Positions 1-7,874 of a stretch of DNA of 64,000 bases are shown piece after piece (position 1 is the first letter of the stretch; every line of letters begins with the position of its first letter). Made by a program: the position numbers and the translations under genes. The stretch is from JAWMQL01 sp033283165 (GTDB taxonomy: Bacteria; Pseudomonadota; Gammaproteobacteria; Pseudomonadales; Halieaceae). Under the pieces are notes generated by a model. That model ran no database searches. It saw nothing but the letters and a program-made list of their open reading frames with translations, and was not told where the DNA came from. The stretch is taken from the NCBI GenBank assembly GCA_033283165.1, contig JAWMQL010000004.1, forward strand, positions 124,001-188,000, in the 5' to 3' direction.

Positions 1-456
1 GGCAATGACAACCTGCTCATGGCTTATGTTCATATCGGTCACGACAGCGTGATCGGGAACCACACTATCCTGGTTAACAACGCCGCACTGGCGGGACACG
101 TGGTGGTGGGCGACTGGGCGATTCTCAGCGGTTATACCCTGGTTCACCAGTTCTGCCGGATTGGCCCCCACAGCTTCAGCGGTATGGGCACCGCCATTGG
201 CAAGGACGTGCCGGCCTACGTTACGGTGTCGGGATCACCGGCTGAGGCCAAGACCATCAACACCGAGGGATTGCGCCGGCGTGGTTTTTCCGCCGAGGCC
301 ATCGGTAATATTCGCCGCGCGTTCAAGATACTCTACCGCCAGGGGCTGACCCTCGATCTCGCCCTGCAGCGCCTCGAGCAGATGCTGAGCGACACCCCGG
401 AAGTGCAGGTCCTGATCGATTCGATTCGCGCTTCAGAGCGCGGTATCGTCCGCTAG
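1..456 (+). CDS. lpxA: LpxA, UDP-N-acetylglucosamine acyltransferase (3' part)
   Basis: This is the C-terminal part of the cytoplasmic enzyme that puts the first 3-hydroxyacyl chain on UDP-GlcNAc in lipid A synthesis. The reading frame is open from base 1, so the gene starts upstream of the window and only about 150 of the usual ~256 residues are present. The left-handed beta-helix hexapeptide repeats are visible (GNHTILVNNAALAGHV-type), with the family segment LMAYVHIGHD near the start, followed by the helical C-terminal domain. The gene overlaps the lpxB start by one base, which is the usual lpxA-lpxB order. Assignment is firm. Confidence 0.95.
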   Translation, partial: GNDNLLMAYVHIGHDSVIGNHTILVNNAALAGHVVVGDWAILSGYTLVHQFCRIGPHSFSGMGTAIGKDVPAYVTVSGSPAEAKTINTEGLRRRGFSAEAIGNIRRAFKILYRQGLTLDLALQRLEQMLSDTPEVQVLIDSIRASERGIVR

Positions 457-1616
457 TGCCCGGGCGCGGCCTCCGCATCGGAGTGCTGGCCGGTGAAGCC
501 TCTGGGGATATACTTGGATCCCGTGTTCTGGCGGCCCTGCGGCAGTGCTACGGCGAGCTGAGCGTAGAGGGTATCGGCGGACCCCTGATGGCCGCGCAGG
601 GACTGGACAGCATGTTTCCGATGGAACGCCTGTCGGTCATGGGGTTCGTGGAACCCCTGAAGCGCCTGCCGGAACTGCTGGGTATACGGGCCGAGCTCTA
701 TCGCCACTTCTCGGCTGACCCGCCGGATCTGTTCCTCGGCATCGACTCACCGGATTTCAATCTCCACCTGGAGCAGAAACTGCGGGCCAGGGGAGTGCCC
801 GTCGCACACCTCGTCAGCCCCACGGTGTGGGCCTGGCGCAGCGGCCGGGTCCGCAAGATCAGCCGCGCCGTGGACCGGATGCTGTGCCTGTTTCCCTTTG
901 AAACCGATATCTATCGCCAGCACGGCGTCGAGGCCGAATTCGTGGGCCATCCGCTGGCGGATGAACTGCGGCAGGTGCCCTCGCGCACGGCGGCACGAAC
1001 CGCGCTGGGGCTGCCGACCGGGGGGCGGCTGCTGGCGCTGTTGCCCGGCAGCCGCAGTGGCGAGGTCCGCCTGCTGGCGCCGTTGTTCCTCGCCGCAGCG
1101 GCGCAGCTGGTCGGTGTCGAGCCCGATCTGCGCCTGGTCCTGCCCGCAGCCAACGAGGACCGTGCGGCGGAGTTGAAGCTCATGCTGGAGCGCTATCCGG
1201 ATCTGCCAGTTACGTTGCTGCAGGGGCGTTCCCGGGAAGCCATGCTGGCATCCGACGCGGTGTTGCTGGCGTCGGGCACGGCCACCCTGGAAGCCATGCT
1301 CTTGCGCAGGCCCATGGTGGTGGCCTACCGCATGGCAAGCCTCTCCTGGGCCCTGGTTTCGCGCCTGGTGAAAACCGAGTATGCCGCCCTGCCCAACATC
1401 CTCGCCGGTCGCGCCCTGGTGCCGGAACTTATTCAGGAGGCGGCGACATCCGGCGCCATGGTGGAGGCCCTCACACCTTTGCTGCAGGACCCAGCCGCGG
1501 CCCAGGCCCAGTTATTGGCCTTCGAACGGCTGCACCAGAGCCTGAGCCTGGATTTCGGCGCCCGGGTGGTCGCGGCGCTGCAGCCGCTGTTGCCGGACGA
1601 GGCACGCGATGCCTGA
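456..1616 (+). CDS. lpxB: LpxB, lipid-A-disaccharide synthase
   Basis: This is the glycosyltransferase (GT19) that condenses UDP-2,3-diacylglucosamine with lipid X to make the lipid A disaccharide, on the inner face of the cytoplasmic membrane. Its 386 residues match the family length. Typical segments are GEASGDILG near the N-terminus, SPTVWAWR near residue 120, and LLPGSRSGEV followed by LASGTATLE in the C-terminal half. The start is a GTG that shares its first base with the lpxA stop codon, indicating translational coupling. The 3' end overlaps rnhB by 8 bases. Confidence 0.96.
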   Translation: MPGRGLRIGVLAGEASGDILGSRVLAALRQCYGELSVEGIGGPLMAAQGLDSMFPMERLSVMGFVEPLKRLPELLGIRAELYRHFSADPPDLFLGIDSPDFNLHLEQKLRARGVPVAHLVSPTVWAWRSGRVRKISRAVDRMLCLFPFETDIYRQHGVEAEFVGHPLADELRQVPSRTAARTALGLPTGGRLLALLPGSRSGEVRLLAPLFLAAAAQLVGVEPDLRLVLPAANEDRAAELKLMLERYPDLPVTLLQGRSREAMLASDAVLLASGTATLEAMLLRRPMVVAYRMASLSWALVSRLVKTEYAALPNILAGRALVPELIQEAATSGAMVEALTPLLQDPAAAQAQLLAFERLHQSLSLDFGARVVAALQPLLPDEARDA

Positions 1617-2217
1617 TCTGTTCAGCGTCGACTTCGACGCCCCCGGGCTGGCGGGGGTGGACGAAGTGGGGCGGGGACCGCTGGCCGGGGACGTGGTCGC
1701 GGCGGCAGTGATCCTGGATCCGAAGCGCCCGATCACTGGTCTGAGGGATTCCAAGAAGCTGAGCGAGGCGCGCCGCGAGGCGCTGGCGCGGCAGATTCGC
1801 GAGCGGGCCCGTGCCTGGGCAGTGGCCCGCGCCAGCGTCGCGGAAATTGATGAACTCAATATCCTGCAGGCGAGCCTGTTGGCCATGCGACGGGCGGTGG
1901 AGGCGCTGCAACCGCAGCCGGATTACGTGCTGGTGGACGGTAATCGCCTGCCTCGCTGGCACTACGCCTCCGAGCCCGTGGTCAGGGGTGATGACCGGGT
2001 GCCCGCCATTGCTGCGGCCTCCATCCTGGCCAAGGTGCAGCGGGACGGTGAACTGGTGGCACTGGAGGAGCAGTACCCCGGCTACGGTTTCGCCGCCCAC
2101 AAGGGGTATCCCACGGCGGCCCACCTGGCGGCGCTGCGCCGGCTCGGCGTGACCCCGGTACATCGAAAAAGCTTCGCGCCGGTGAAAAGCCTGTTACAGC
2201 TCTCCGGCGCGGAGTAG
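1609..2217 (+). CDS. rnhB: Ribonuclease HII
   Basis: RNase HII removes ribonucleotides from DNA and degrades RNA in RNA-DNA hybrids. The protein has 202 residues. It carries the N-terminal GVDEVGRGPLAG motif with the DE metal-binding pair, the DSKKLS segment, LVDGN in the middle, and the conserved AAASILAKVQRD and GYPT segments. The ATG lies inside the end of lpxB. Position between lpxB and dnaE is the common gammaproteobacterial order. Confidence 0.95.
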   Translation: MPDLFSVDFDAPGLAGVDEVGRGPLAGDVVAAAVILDPKRPITGLRDSKKLSEARREALARQIRERARAWAVARASVAEIDELNILQASLLAMRRAVEALQPQPDYVLVDGNRLPRWHYASEPVVRGDDRVPAIAAASILAKVQRDGELVALEEQYPGYGFAAHKGYPTAAHLAALRRLGVTPVHRKSFAPVKSLLQLSGAE

Positions 2218-2227
2218 AATCTTTGCC

Positions 2228-5200
2228 ATGACCGCGTTCGTCCACCTCAGACTGCACAGTGAATACTCCCTGGTGGATGGCCTGGTGCGGGTCAGGCCGC
2301 TGATGGAGCGGGTGGCGGCACTGGGCATGCCGGCGGTGGCCATCACCGATGTCAGCAATTTCTACGGCCTGATCAAGGCCTACAAGGCAGCCTTCGCCGC
2401 CGGTGTGCAGCCCCTGTTCGGGGTCGATCTCAAGGTCATGGAGGACGATGATCCCGAGCGCGCCCAGCCCCTGTGCCTGCTGGCCATGAACCAGCCCGGT
2501 TATCACAACCTGATCGAGCTGATCTCCCGCGCCTATACCGAGGGGCAGCACCTGGGCGAGCCCTATGTTCACCGCAACTGGCTGGCCGAACACAGTGCAG
2601 GGGTTATCGCCCTGTCCTGCGGCGCCGCGGGAGATGTGGGGCAGGCGCTGGTCGCGGGCAAGATCGACATTGCCGAGCGGCGGGCGCGCTACTGGATGTC
2701 CCTGTACCCGGATCGCTTCTACCTCGAGCTGCACCGCACCGGGCGCGAGGGCGACGAGACCCATGTCCACAACGCGGTGGCGCTGGCCGCGCGACTGGGT
2801 TGTCCGGTGGTGGCGACCAACGACGTGCGGTTTCTCGACGCCTCAGAGTTCGAGGCCCACGAGGCCCGGGTCTGTATCCGCGAGGGGCGGACCCTGGACG
2901 ACCCGCGGCGTGCCCGTCCCTACACCGAGCAGCAGTACCTGCGCTCCCCCGAGGAGATGGCCGAGCTGTTCGCGGATATACCGGAAGCCCTGGCCAACAG
3001 CGTGGAAATCGCACGGCGCTGTAACGTGGTACTGGAACTGGGCAAGCCCTACCTCCCGGACTACCCGGTGCCGGAGGGGCTCACCATGGATGAATTCTTC
3101 CGGCAGCTCTCGCACGAGGGCCTGGACCGCCGGCTGGCGTTCCTGTTCGATACCTCGGCGGAGGATTTTCCGCAGAAACAGCAAAGCTACCGCGAACGCC
3201 TGGAATTCGAACTGGATACGATTATCCAGATGGGATTCCCCGGTTATTTCCTGATCGTGATGGATTTCATCCGCTGGGCCAAGGAACACGATATCCCGGT
3301 GGGGCCCGGGCGTGGATCCGGCGCCGGCTCGCTTGTGGCCTATGCCCTGGAAATTACCGATCTCGACCCCCTGCAGTACGACCTGCTGTTCGAGCGGTTC
3401 CTCAACCCCGAGCGGGTATCCATGCCGGACTTTGATGTCGATTTCTGTATGGACCGGCGCGATGAGGTGATCGAGTATGTGGCGCAGACCTATGGCCGCG
3501 AGGCGGTCAGCCAGATCATTACCTTTGGCACCATGGCCGCCAAGGCCGTGGTCCGCGATGTAGCCCGGGTCCAGGGCAAGTCCTATGGCCTGGCGGACAA
3601 ACTGTCCAAGATGATCCCGTTCGAGGTCGGCATGACCCTGGCCAAGGCCCTGGAACAGGAGGAGGTTCTGCGGGAGTTTCTCGCGGAGGACAGCCAGGCG
3701 CAGGAAATCTGGGACATGGCAGTGCAGCTCGAGGGGGTGACCCGGAATGTGGGCAAGCACGCCGGGGGCGTGGTGATCGCGCCCTCCAGGCTGACCGATT
3801 TCTCACCCCTGTTCTGTGACGAATCCGGTTCCGGCCTGGTCACCCAGTACGACAAGGGCGACGTGGAAGACGCCGGCCTGGTGAAGTTCGATTTCCTGGG
3901 CCTGCGCACCCTGACGATCATCGACTGGGCGGTCAAGATGATCAATCCGGCGCGCGAGCGCCAGGGCGAAGCGCCGCTGGACATCATGCAGATTCCACTG
4001 GCTGATGCCGCCACCTTCGAACTGCTGAAATCCGGTGAAACAACGGCGGTGTTCCAGCTGGAATCCCGCGGCATGAAGGACCTCATCGAGCGGCTGCAGC
4101 CAGACTGTTTCGAGGACATCGTGGCCCTGGTGGCGCTGTTTCGCCCCGGACCACTGCAGTCGGGTATGGTCGACAACTTCATCAACCGCAAGCACGGCCG
4201 GGAAGAGATTTCCTACCCCGATTCGCAGTATCAGCACGAGTGGCTCAGGTCCATCCTGCAGCCCACCTACGGCATCATCCTGTACCAGGAGCAGGTGATG
4301 CAGATCGCTCAGGTGCTGGCCGGTTACACCCTCGGCGGTGCCGACATGCTGCGCCGTGCCATGGGCAAGAAAAAACCCGAGGAAATGGCCAAGCAACGGG
4401 CGGTCTTCCAGGAAGGGGCCGTGGCCAAGGGCGTGGATGGCGAGCTGGCAATGAAGATCTTCGACCTGGTGGAGAAGTTTGCCGGCTACGGATTCAACAA
4501 GTCCCACTCCGCGGCCTATGCGCTGGTTTCCTACCAGACTGCCTGGCTGAAGCGGCATTACCCGGCCGAATTTTTGGCGGCGGTCATGAGTTCGGAACTG
4601 GACAACACAGACAAGATCGTGGTGTTCGTCGACGAGTGCAAGCGCATGGGGCTGACCCTGCGCCTGCCGGATGTGAACGAGGGGCAGTACATGTTCACCG
4701 TCAATCCCGAGGGTGAGGTCATCTACGGTCTCGGGGCGATCAAGGGGCTGGGCGAGGGCCCGGTGGAAAACATCCTGGCCACCCGCAACGCCGGCGGGCC
4801 CTTCTCGGACCTGTTCGATTTCTGTGCCCGCACCGATCCGCGCAAGGTCAACCGCCGCGCTATCGAGGCGCTGATCCGGTCCGGCGCTTTCGACACCCTC
4901 GGTACCGAGCGCTGGGTGATGATGGCGGCCCTGGAGGATGCGTTGAAGGCGGCGGAGCAGAGCGCCAACAACCGGGCCAGCGGCATCGACGACCTGTTCG
5001 GCGAGGTCGTGCCGACCCGCGGCGGCGGTGCCGGCGACGTGTATGCACCTTTTCGCAAGGCGCATCCCTGGCCGGACAAGGAGCGCCTGGGCGGGGAACG
5101 GGACACCCTCGGCCTGTACATCTCCGGTCACCCGATCGACGAATACCGGGAGGAAGTGCGCAAATTTGCGCCCCAGCGAATCGCCGACCTGCGCCCGGAC

Positions 5201-5713
5201 AAGCCGGGCAACCAGGTGATGGTAGGCCTGATCATGGCCTCGCGGACGATGAATACCCAGCGTGGCACCATGGCCGTGCTGACCCTGGATGACAGCAGCG
5301 CGCAAATGGAAGTCACCCTGTTTTCAGAGGCCTATGCCGAACACCGGGAACTGCTGGTCAAGGACACCATCGTCATCGTCGAGGGTCGAATCTCGGTCGA
5401 TGACCGCACGGGCAAGCTCGTCATGCGCGCGAGCAGTGTCCGCAGCCTGCTGCAGGCGCGGCAGAGCTATGCCGCCGCCCTGACCATCGAGCTGCAGCAG
5501 GAGATGATCGACGAGCGTTTTGCCGAGAGACTGGAGCAGACGCTCGCCAGTGCCGGCGGTGGCAACTGCCCGGTCTCGCTGATCTACCGCCAGCCCCGCA
5601 ACCGGGCGAAAATTCGCCTGGGAGAGCGCTGGCAGGTGGTGCCCAGTGACGAGCTCCTGCAGGCCCTGAAGGACTGTGTGGGCAGCGATCGGGTCACCCT
5701 GGAGTACGTCTGA
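2228..5713 (+). CDS. dnaE: DNA polymerase III alpha subunit
   Basis: This is the replicative polymerase catalytic subunit, 1161 residues, the normal full length. The N-terminal PHP domain begins with HLRLHSEYSLVDG. The polymerase core contains GPGRGSGAGSLVAY and the catalytic aspartates in PDFDVDFCMDRR near residue 400. Helix-hairpin-helix, OB-fold and C-terminal tau-binding regions follow. It starts 10 bases after rnhB. Nothing unusual was seen in it. Confidence 0.97.
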   Translation: MTAFVHLRLHSEYSLVDGLVRVRPLMERVAALGMPAVAITDVSNFYGLIKAYKAAFAAGVQPLFGVDLKVMEDDDPERAQPLCLLAMNQPGYHNLIELISRAYTEGQHLGEPYVHRNWLAEHSAGVIALSCGAAGDVGQALVAGKIDIAERRARYWMSLYPDRFYLELHRTGREGDETHVHNAVALAARLGCPVVATNDVRFLDASEFEAHEARVCIREGRTLDDPRRARPYTEQQYLRSPEEMAELFADIPEALANSVEIARRCNVVLELGKPYLPDYPVPEGLTMDEFFRQLSHEGLDRRLAFLFDTSAEDFPQKQQSYRERLEFELDTIIQMGFPGYFLIVMDFIRWAKEHDIPVGPGRGSGAGSLVAYALEITDLDPLQYDLLFERFLNPERVSMPDFDVDFCMDRRDEVIEYVAQTYGREAVSQIITFGTMAAKAVVRDVARVQGKSYGLADKLSKMIPFEVGMTLAKALEQEEVLREFLAEDSQAQEIWDMAVQLEGVTRNVGKHAGGVVIAPSRLTDFSPLFCDESGSGLVTQYDKGDVEDAGLVKFDFLGLRTLTIIDWAVKMINPARERQGEAPLDIMQIPLADAATFELLKSGETTAVFQLESRGMKDLIERLQPDCFEDIVALVALFRPGPLQSGMVDNFINRKHGREEISYPDSQYQHEWLRSILQPTYGIILYQEQVMQIAQVLAGYTLGGADMLRRAMGKKKPEEMAKQRAVFQEGAVAKGVDGELAMKIFDLVEKFAGYGFNKSHSAAYALVSYQTAWLKRHYPAEFLAAVMSSELDNTDKIVVFVDECKRMGLTLRLPDVNEGQYMFTVNPEGEVIYGLGAIKGLGEGPVENILATRNAGGPFSDLFDFCARTDPRKVNRRAIEALIRSGAFDTLGTERWVMMAALEDALKAAEQSANNRASGIDDLFGEVVPTRGGGAGDVYAPFRKAHPWPDKERLGGERDTLGLYISGHPIDEYREEVRKFAPQRIADLRPDKPGNQVMVGLIMASRTMNTQRGTMAVLTLDDSSAQMEVTLFSEAYAEHRELLVKDTIVIVEGRISVDDRTGKLVMRASSVRSLLQARQSYAAALTIELQQEMIDERFAERLEQTLASAGGGNCPVSLIYRQPRNRAKIRLGERWQVVPSDELLQALKDCVGSDRVTLEYV

Positions 5714-6181
5714 GTGAACGCGACAATGCTGCCGGCCCTGGCGCTGGCTGTTGCCGCCGCTACCGGCGTCGCCGGCAGACCGCCCTGTCCCTTTACCGGC
5801 AGTCCCGAATACGCGCCCAGTGCCGGTTGCCTGACGGCAGTCGACGGCAGGCTGCTGGTGGTGGAATACCACTCCGGCAAGCTGTCACCGCCAGGAGGAA
5901 AGGCGAAAGAAGGGGAGTCGGCCCAGTGTGCGGCTCACCGTGAAACCTATGAGGAAACCGGCCTGGACCTGTTACCGGTCGTGCTCGCAGCGACCTTCGA
6001 TACCGGTTTCAAGCTGTATTTCTGCAATATGCATTCGGGCTCGGGAGAGCTGCATGTCGACAACCCGCTGGAAATCCGCCGCGCGCGCTGGCTGCCGCTG
6101 GACCAGGTGCCAAAGAGCAGCTGGCGTTTTCCCGGCCAGGGCGAGGCGCTGGTGCGTATCCTGCGCCAGGATAAACAATAA
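5714..6181 (+). CDS. Nudix hydrolase with hydrophobic N-terminus
   Basis: This is a member of the Nudix superfamily, which hydrolyses nucleoside-diphosphate-linked substrates with Mg2+. The Nudix box is present at about residues 56-78: GKAKEGE, then RETYEETGL; threonine sits where a hydrophobic residue is usual after RE. The first ~22 residues are hydrophobic and alanine-rich and look like a signal peptide, which suggests export, an unusual location for this family. The start is either the GTG right after the dnaE stop or an in-frame ATG at 5726; the hydrophobic stretch is present either way. The substrate cannot be told. Confidence 0.8.
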   Translation: MNATMLPALALAVAAATGVAGRPPCPFTGSPEYAPSAGCLTAVDGRLLVVEYHSGKLSPPGGKAKEGESAQCAAHRETYEETGLDLLPVVLAATFDTGFKLYFCNMHSGSGELHVDNPLEIRRARWLPLDQVPKSSWRFPGQGEALVRILRQDKQ

Positions 6182-6200
6182 CCACACAAGGGAGTAAGTG

Positions 6201-6992
6201 ATGTTACTGAAAGACAAGGTTGTAATCGTGTCCGGAATCGGGCCCGGCCTGGGCCAGGAGTTGTCGACCCTGGCGGCGCAGGAGGGTGCGGCTGCGGTCG
6301 TGCTGGCGGCCCGCACCGAGGCCAAGCTGGACCTGGCGGAACAGGAGATTGCCGGGCTCGGGCTGGGCACACGGGTATTGAAGGTGCCCACGGATATTGC
6401 CGACCCGGCGGCCTGCCAGGCCCTGGCCGAGGCGACGGTGGAGGCATTCGGTCGTATCGATGTGCTGTTCAACAGCGCCTACGATCCAGGGGTGTTCGAG
6501 CCGGTGGAGAGTGCGAAGATGAGTGACTGGCAGCGCTGCATGGACGTCAACTTTTTCGGTACCATGCACCTGACCCAGGCCTGCATCCCGGCCATGAAGG
6601 CCGCCGGTGGCGGCGCCATCGTGATGATCGCCACCATGGTGGAGCACAAGCCCCTGGCGACCCAGGCCGGCTACGGCGCCTCCAAGGCCGCGCTGCGCAA
6701 TGCCACCAAACACCTGGCACTGGAACTCGGGCAGTACGGCATCCGGGTCAACAGCTGCCATATGGGCTGGATGTGGGGGCCTGCGGTGGAAGGTTATTTC
6801 GCCTGGCAATCGCAGGAAACCGGCCGGCCGGTGGAAGAACTGGTCGCCGAGGTGACCCGGCAGATTCCGCTGGGACAGATTCCCGACGACGGCGACTGCG
6901 CGAAAGCGGCTGTCTTCCTGGGATCTGATTACGCCCGGGTGGTGACCGGGGCAGGTCTGGACGTCAATGGCGGTGAGTACATGCCGGTCTAG
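6201..6992 (+). CDS. SDR family oxidoreductase
   Basis: This is a classical short-chain dehydrogenase/reductase of about 263 residues, using NAD(P)H. It has a slightly unusual cofactor motif, SGIGPGLGQ near the N-terminus, an NSAYD segment where NNAG is normal, and the catalytic pair in YGASK. The C-terminus has the GAGLDVNGG segment common in this family. The ATG at 6201 is preferred because GGGAG lies 6 bases upstream; a GTG at 6198 is also in frame. It is separated from the chlorophyll-reductase-like SDR further on and does not resemble it closely. The substrate is unknown. Confidence 0.85.
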   Translation: MLLKDKVVIVSGIGPGLGQELSTLAAQEGAAAVVLAARTEAKLDLAEQEIAGLGLGTRVLKVPTDIADPAACQALAEATVEAFGRIDVLFNSAYDPGVFEPVESAKMSDWQRCMDVNFFGTMHLTQACIPAMKAAGGGAIVMIATMVEHKPLATQAGYGASKAALRNATKHLALELGQYGIRVNSCHMGWMWGPAVEGYFAWQSQETGRPVEELVAEVTRQIPLGQIPDDGDCAKAAVFLGSDYARVVTGAGLDVNGGEYMPV

Positions 6993-7024
6993 AATCGGGA
7001 CTACCACAAGTACAAGAGGGTGAC

Positions 7025-7321
7025 ATGATGTCAAACATTGCCAACATCGAGGCCGCCGTATTCCGGCGCCTGCTGCAACATCTGGACAGTCGCAAGGACG
7101 TACAGAATATCGAATTGATGACCCGGGCGGGATTTTGTCGCAATTGTCTCGCCAAATGGTATGTGGCGGCAGCGGCGGATGAGGGGCTTGAACTGGACTA
7201 CGAGCAGGCCAGGGAACGGATTTACGGTATGCCCTACGCCGAGTGGAAAAAGAAGTACCAGACCGAGGCGACCCCGGAGCAGCGGGCCGCCTTCGAGGCG
7301 GCCAACAGCGGCGGGGACTAG
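7025..7321 (+). CDS. DUF1244 family protein
   Basis: This is a small soluble protein of 97-98 residues matching the DUF1244 family. The diagnostic core is MTRAGFCRNCLAKWY, with two cysteines spaced CxxC, followed by YGMPYAEWKKKY. Biochemical function is not known. Two adjacent ATG codons (7025 and 7028) follow AGAGGG, so the exact start is open by one codon. Its end overlaps the convergent gene at 7318 by 4 bases. Confidence 0.85.
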   Translation: MMSNIANIEAAVFRRLLQHLDSRKDVQNIELMTRAGFCRNCLAKWYVAAAADEGLELDYEQARERIYGMPYAEWKKKYQTEATPEQRAAFEAANSGGD

Positions 7322-7575
7322 TCTCGGTGCTGGCGGATCTCGCGGAATACCTTTAACCGGCTGGTGTAGGGTTCCAGCGCCTGGCCCGCAGTGTGTTGCA
7401 GCACGCTGCCCAGGCTGCGCTCTTCGCCCTCGTCCACGGCCGTCACCAGGTCATTGATGCCGCTGCCGATTGCCGTGGCAGATTCGATGGTGGCCTGTAA
7501 CAGGAACATTTCCGCCAGAACCAGGTCGTCGACGGTTCTGCGGACCCTGCTGCTCTGAATGTGACTGTCCTGCAT
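7318..7575 (-). CDS. Small hypothetical protein, 85 aa
   Basis: This is an acidic, mostly helical 85-residue protein with no motif I recognise. The reading frame is supported by a strong ribosome binding site: on the coding strand GGAGGAG lies 6 bases before the ATG. It is convergent with the DUF1244 gene and overlaps its end by 4 bases. No signal peptide or membrane segment is seen. Function unknown. Confidence 0.65.
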   Translation of the reverse strand: MQDSHIQSSRVRRTVDDLVLAEMFLLQATIESATAIGSGINDLVTAVDEGEERSLGSVLQHTAGQALEPYTSRLKVFREIRQHRD

Positions 7576-7756
7576 TTGGTTCTCCTCCTGTGCACCGCCG
7601 CGGTGCGTCTTGTCGCGATCGCGGATAAAAATCGCACCAGTTGGGTGAATTTTAACCAGCCAGACACCCGGTTTGGTGGCTTTTGCAAACTATCCAGCAA
7701 ATCTTGTGCCAGACACGGCGCGCATCATAGGGATTTTTTGTTACAGCGCAATCACT

Positions 7757-7869
7757 AATTCGGGGACAGTTTACTTAATTCACAAAAATACCCGCCGTTG
7801 CTGGCTTTGACCTCAGATTAAGTAAATTGTCCCCGAAATTAGACGAATTACGTAAATTGTCCCCGAAAG
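7757..7869. repeat. REP/MITE-like inverted repeat cluster
   Basis: Three copies of a ~23-base element surround the end of the RND gene. Copy one is at 7757-7779 (reads TTCGGGGACAGTTTACTTAA). An inverted copy at 7817-7840 differs by one substitution and one insertion. A second inverted partial copy is at 7846-7869. The CGGGGACA...ACTTAATT core resembles short palindromic repeats dispersed in proteobacterial genomes and mobilised by IS200-like REP transposases. No transposase gene is in the window. The rest of the 300-base gap 7576-7874 shows nothing else certain. Confidence 0.7.
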
Positions 7870-7874
7870 AGCGG

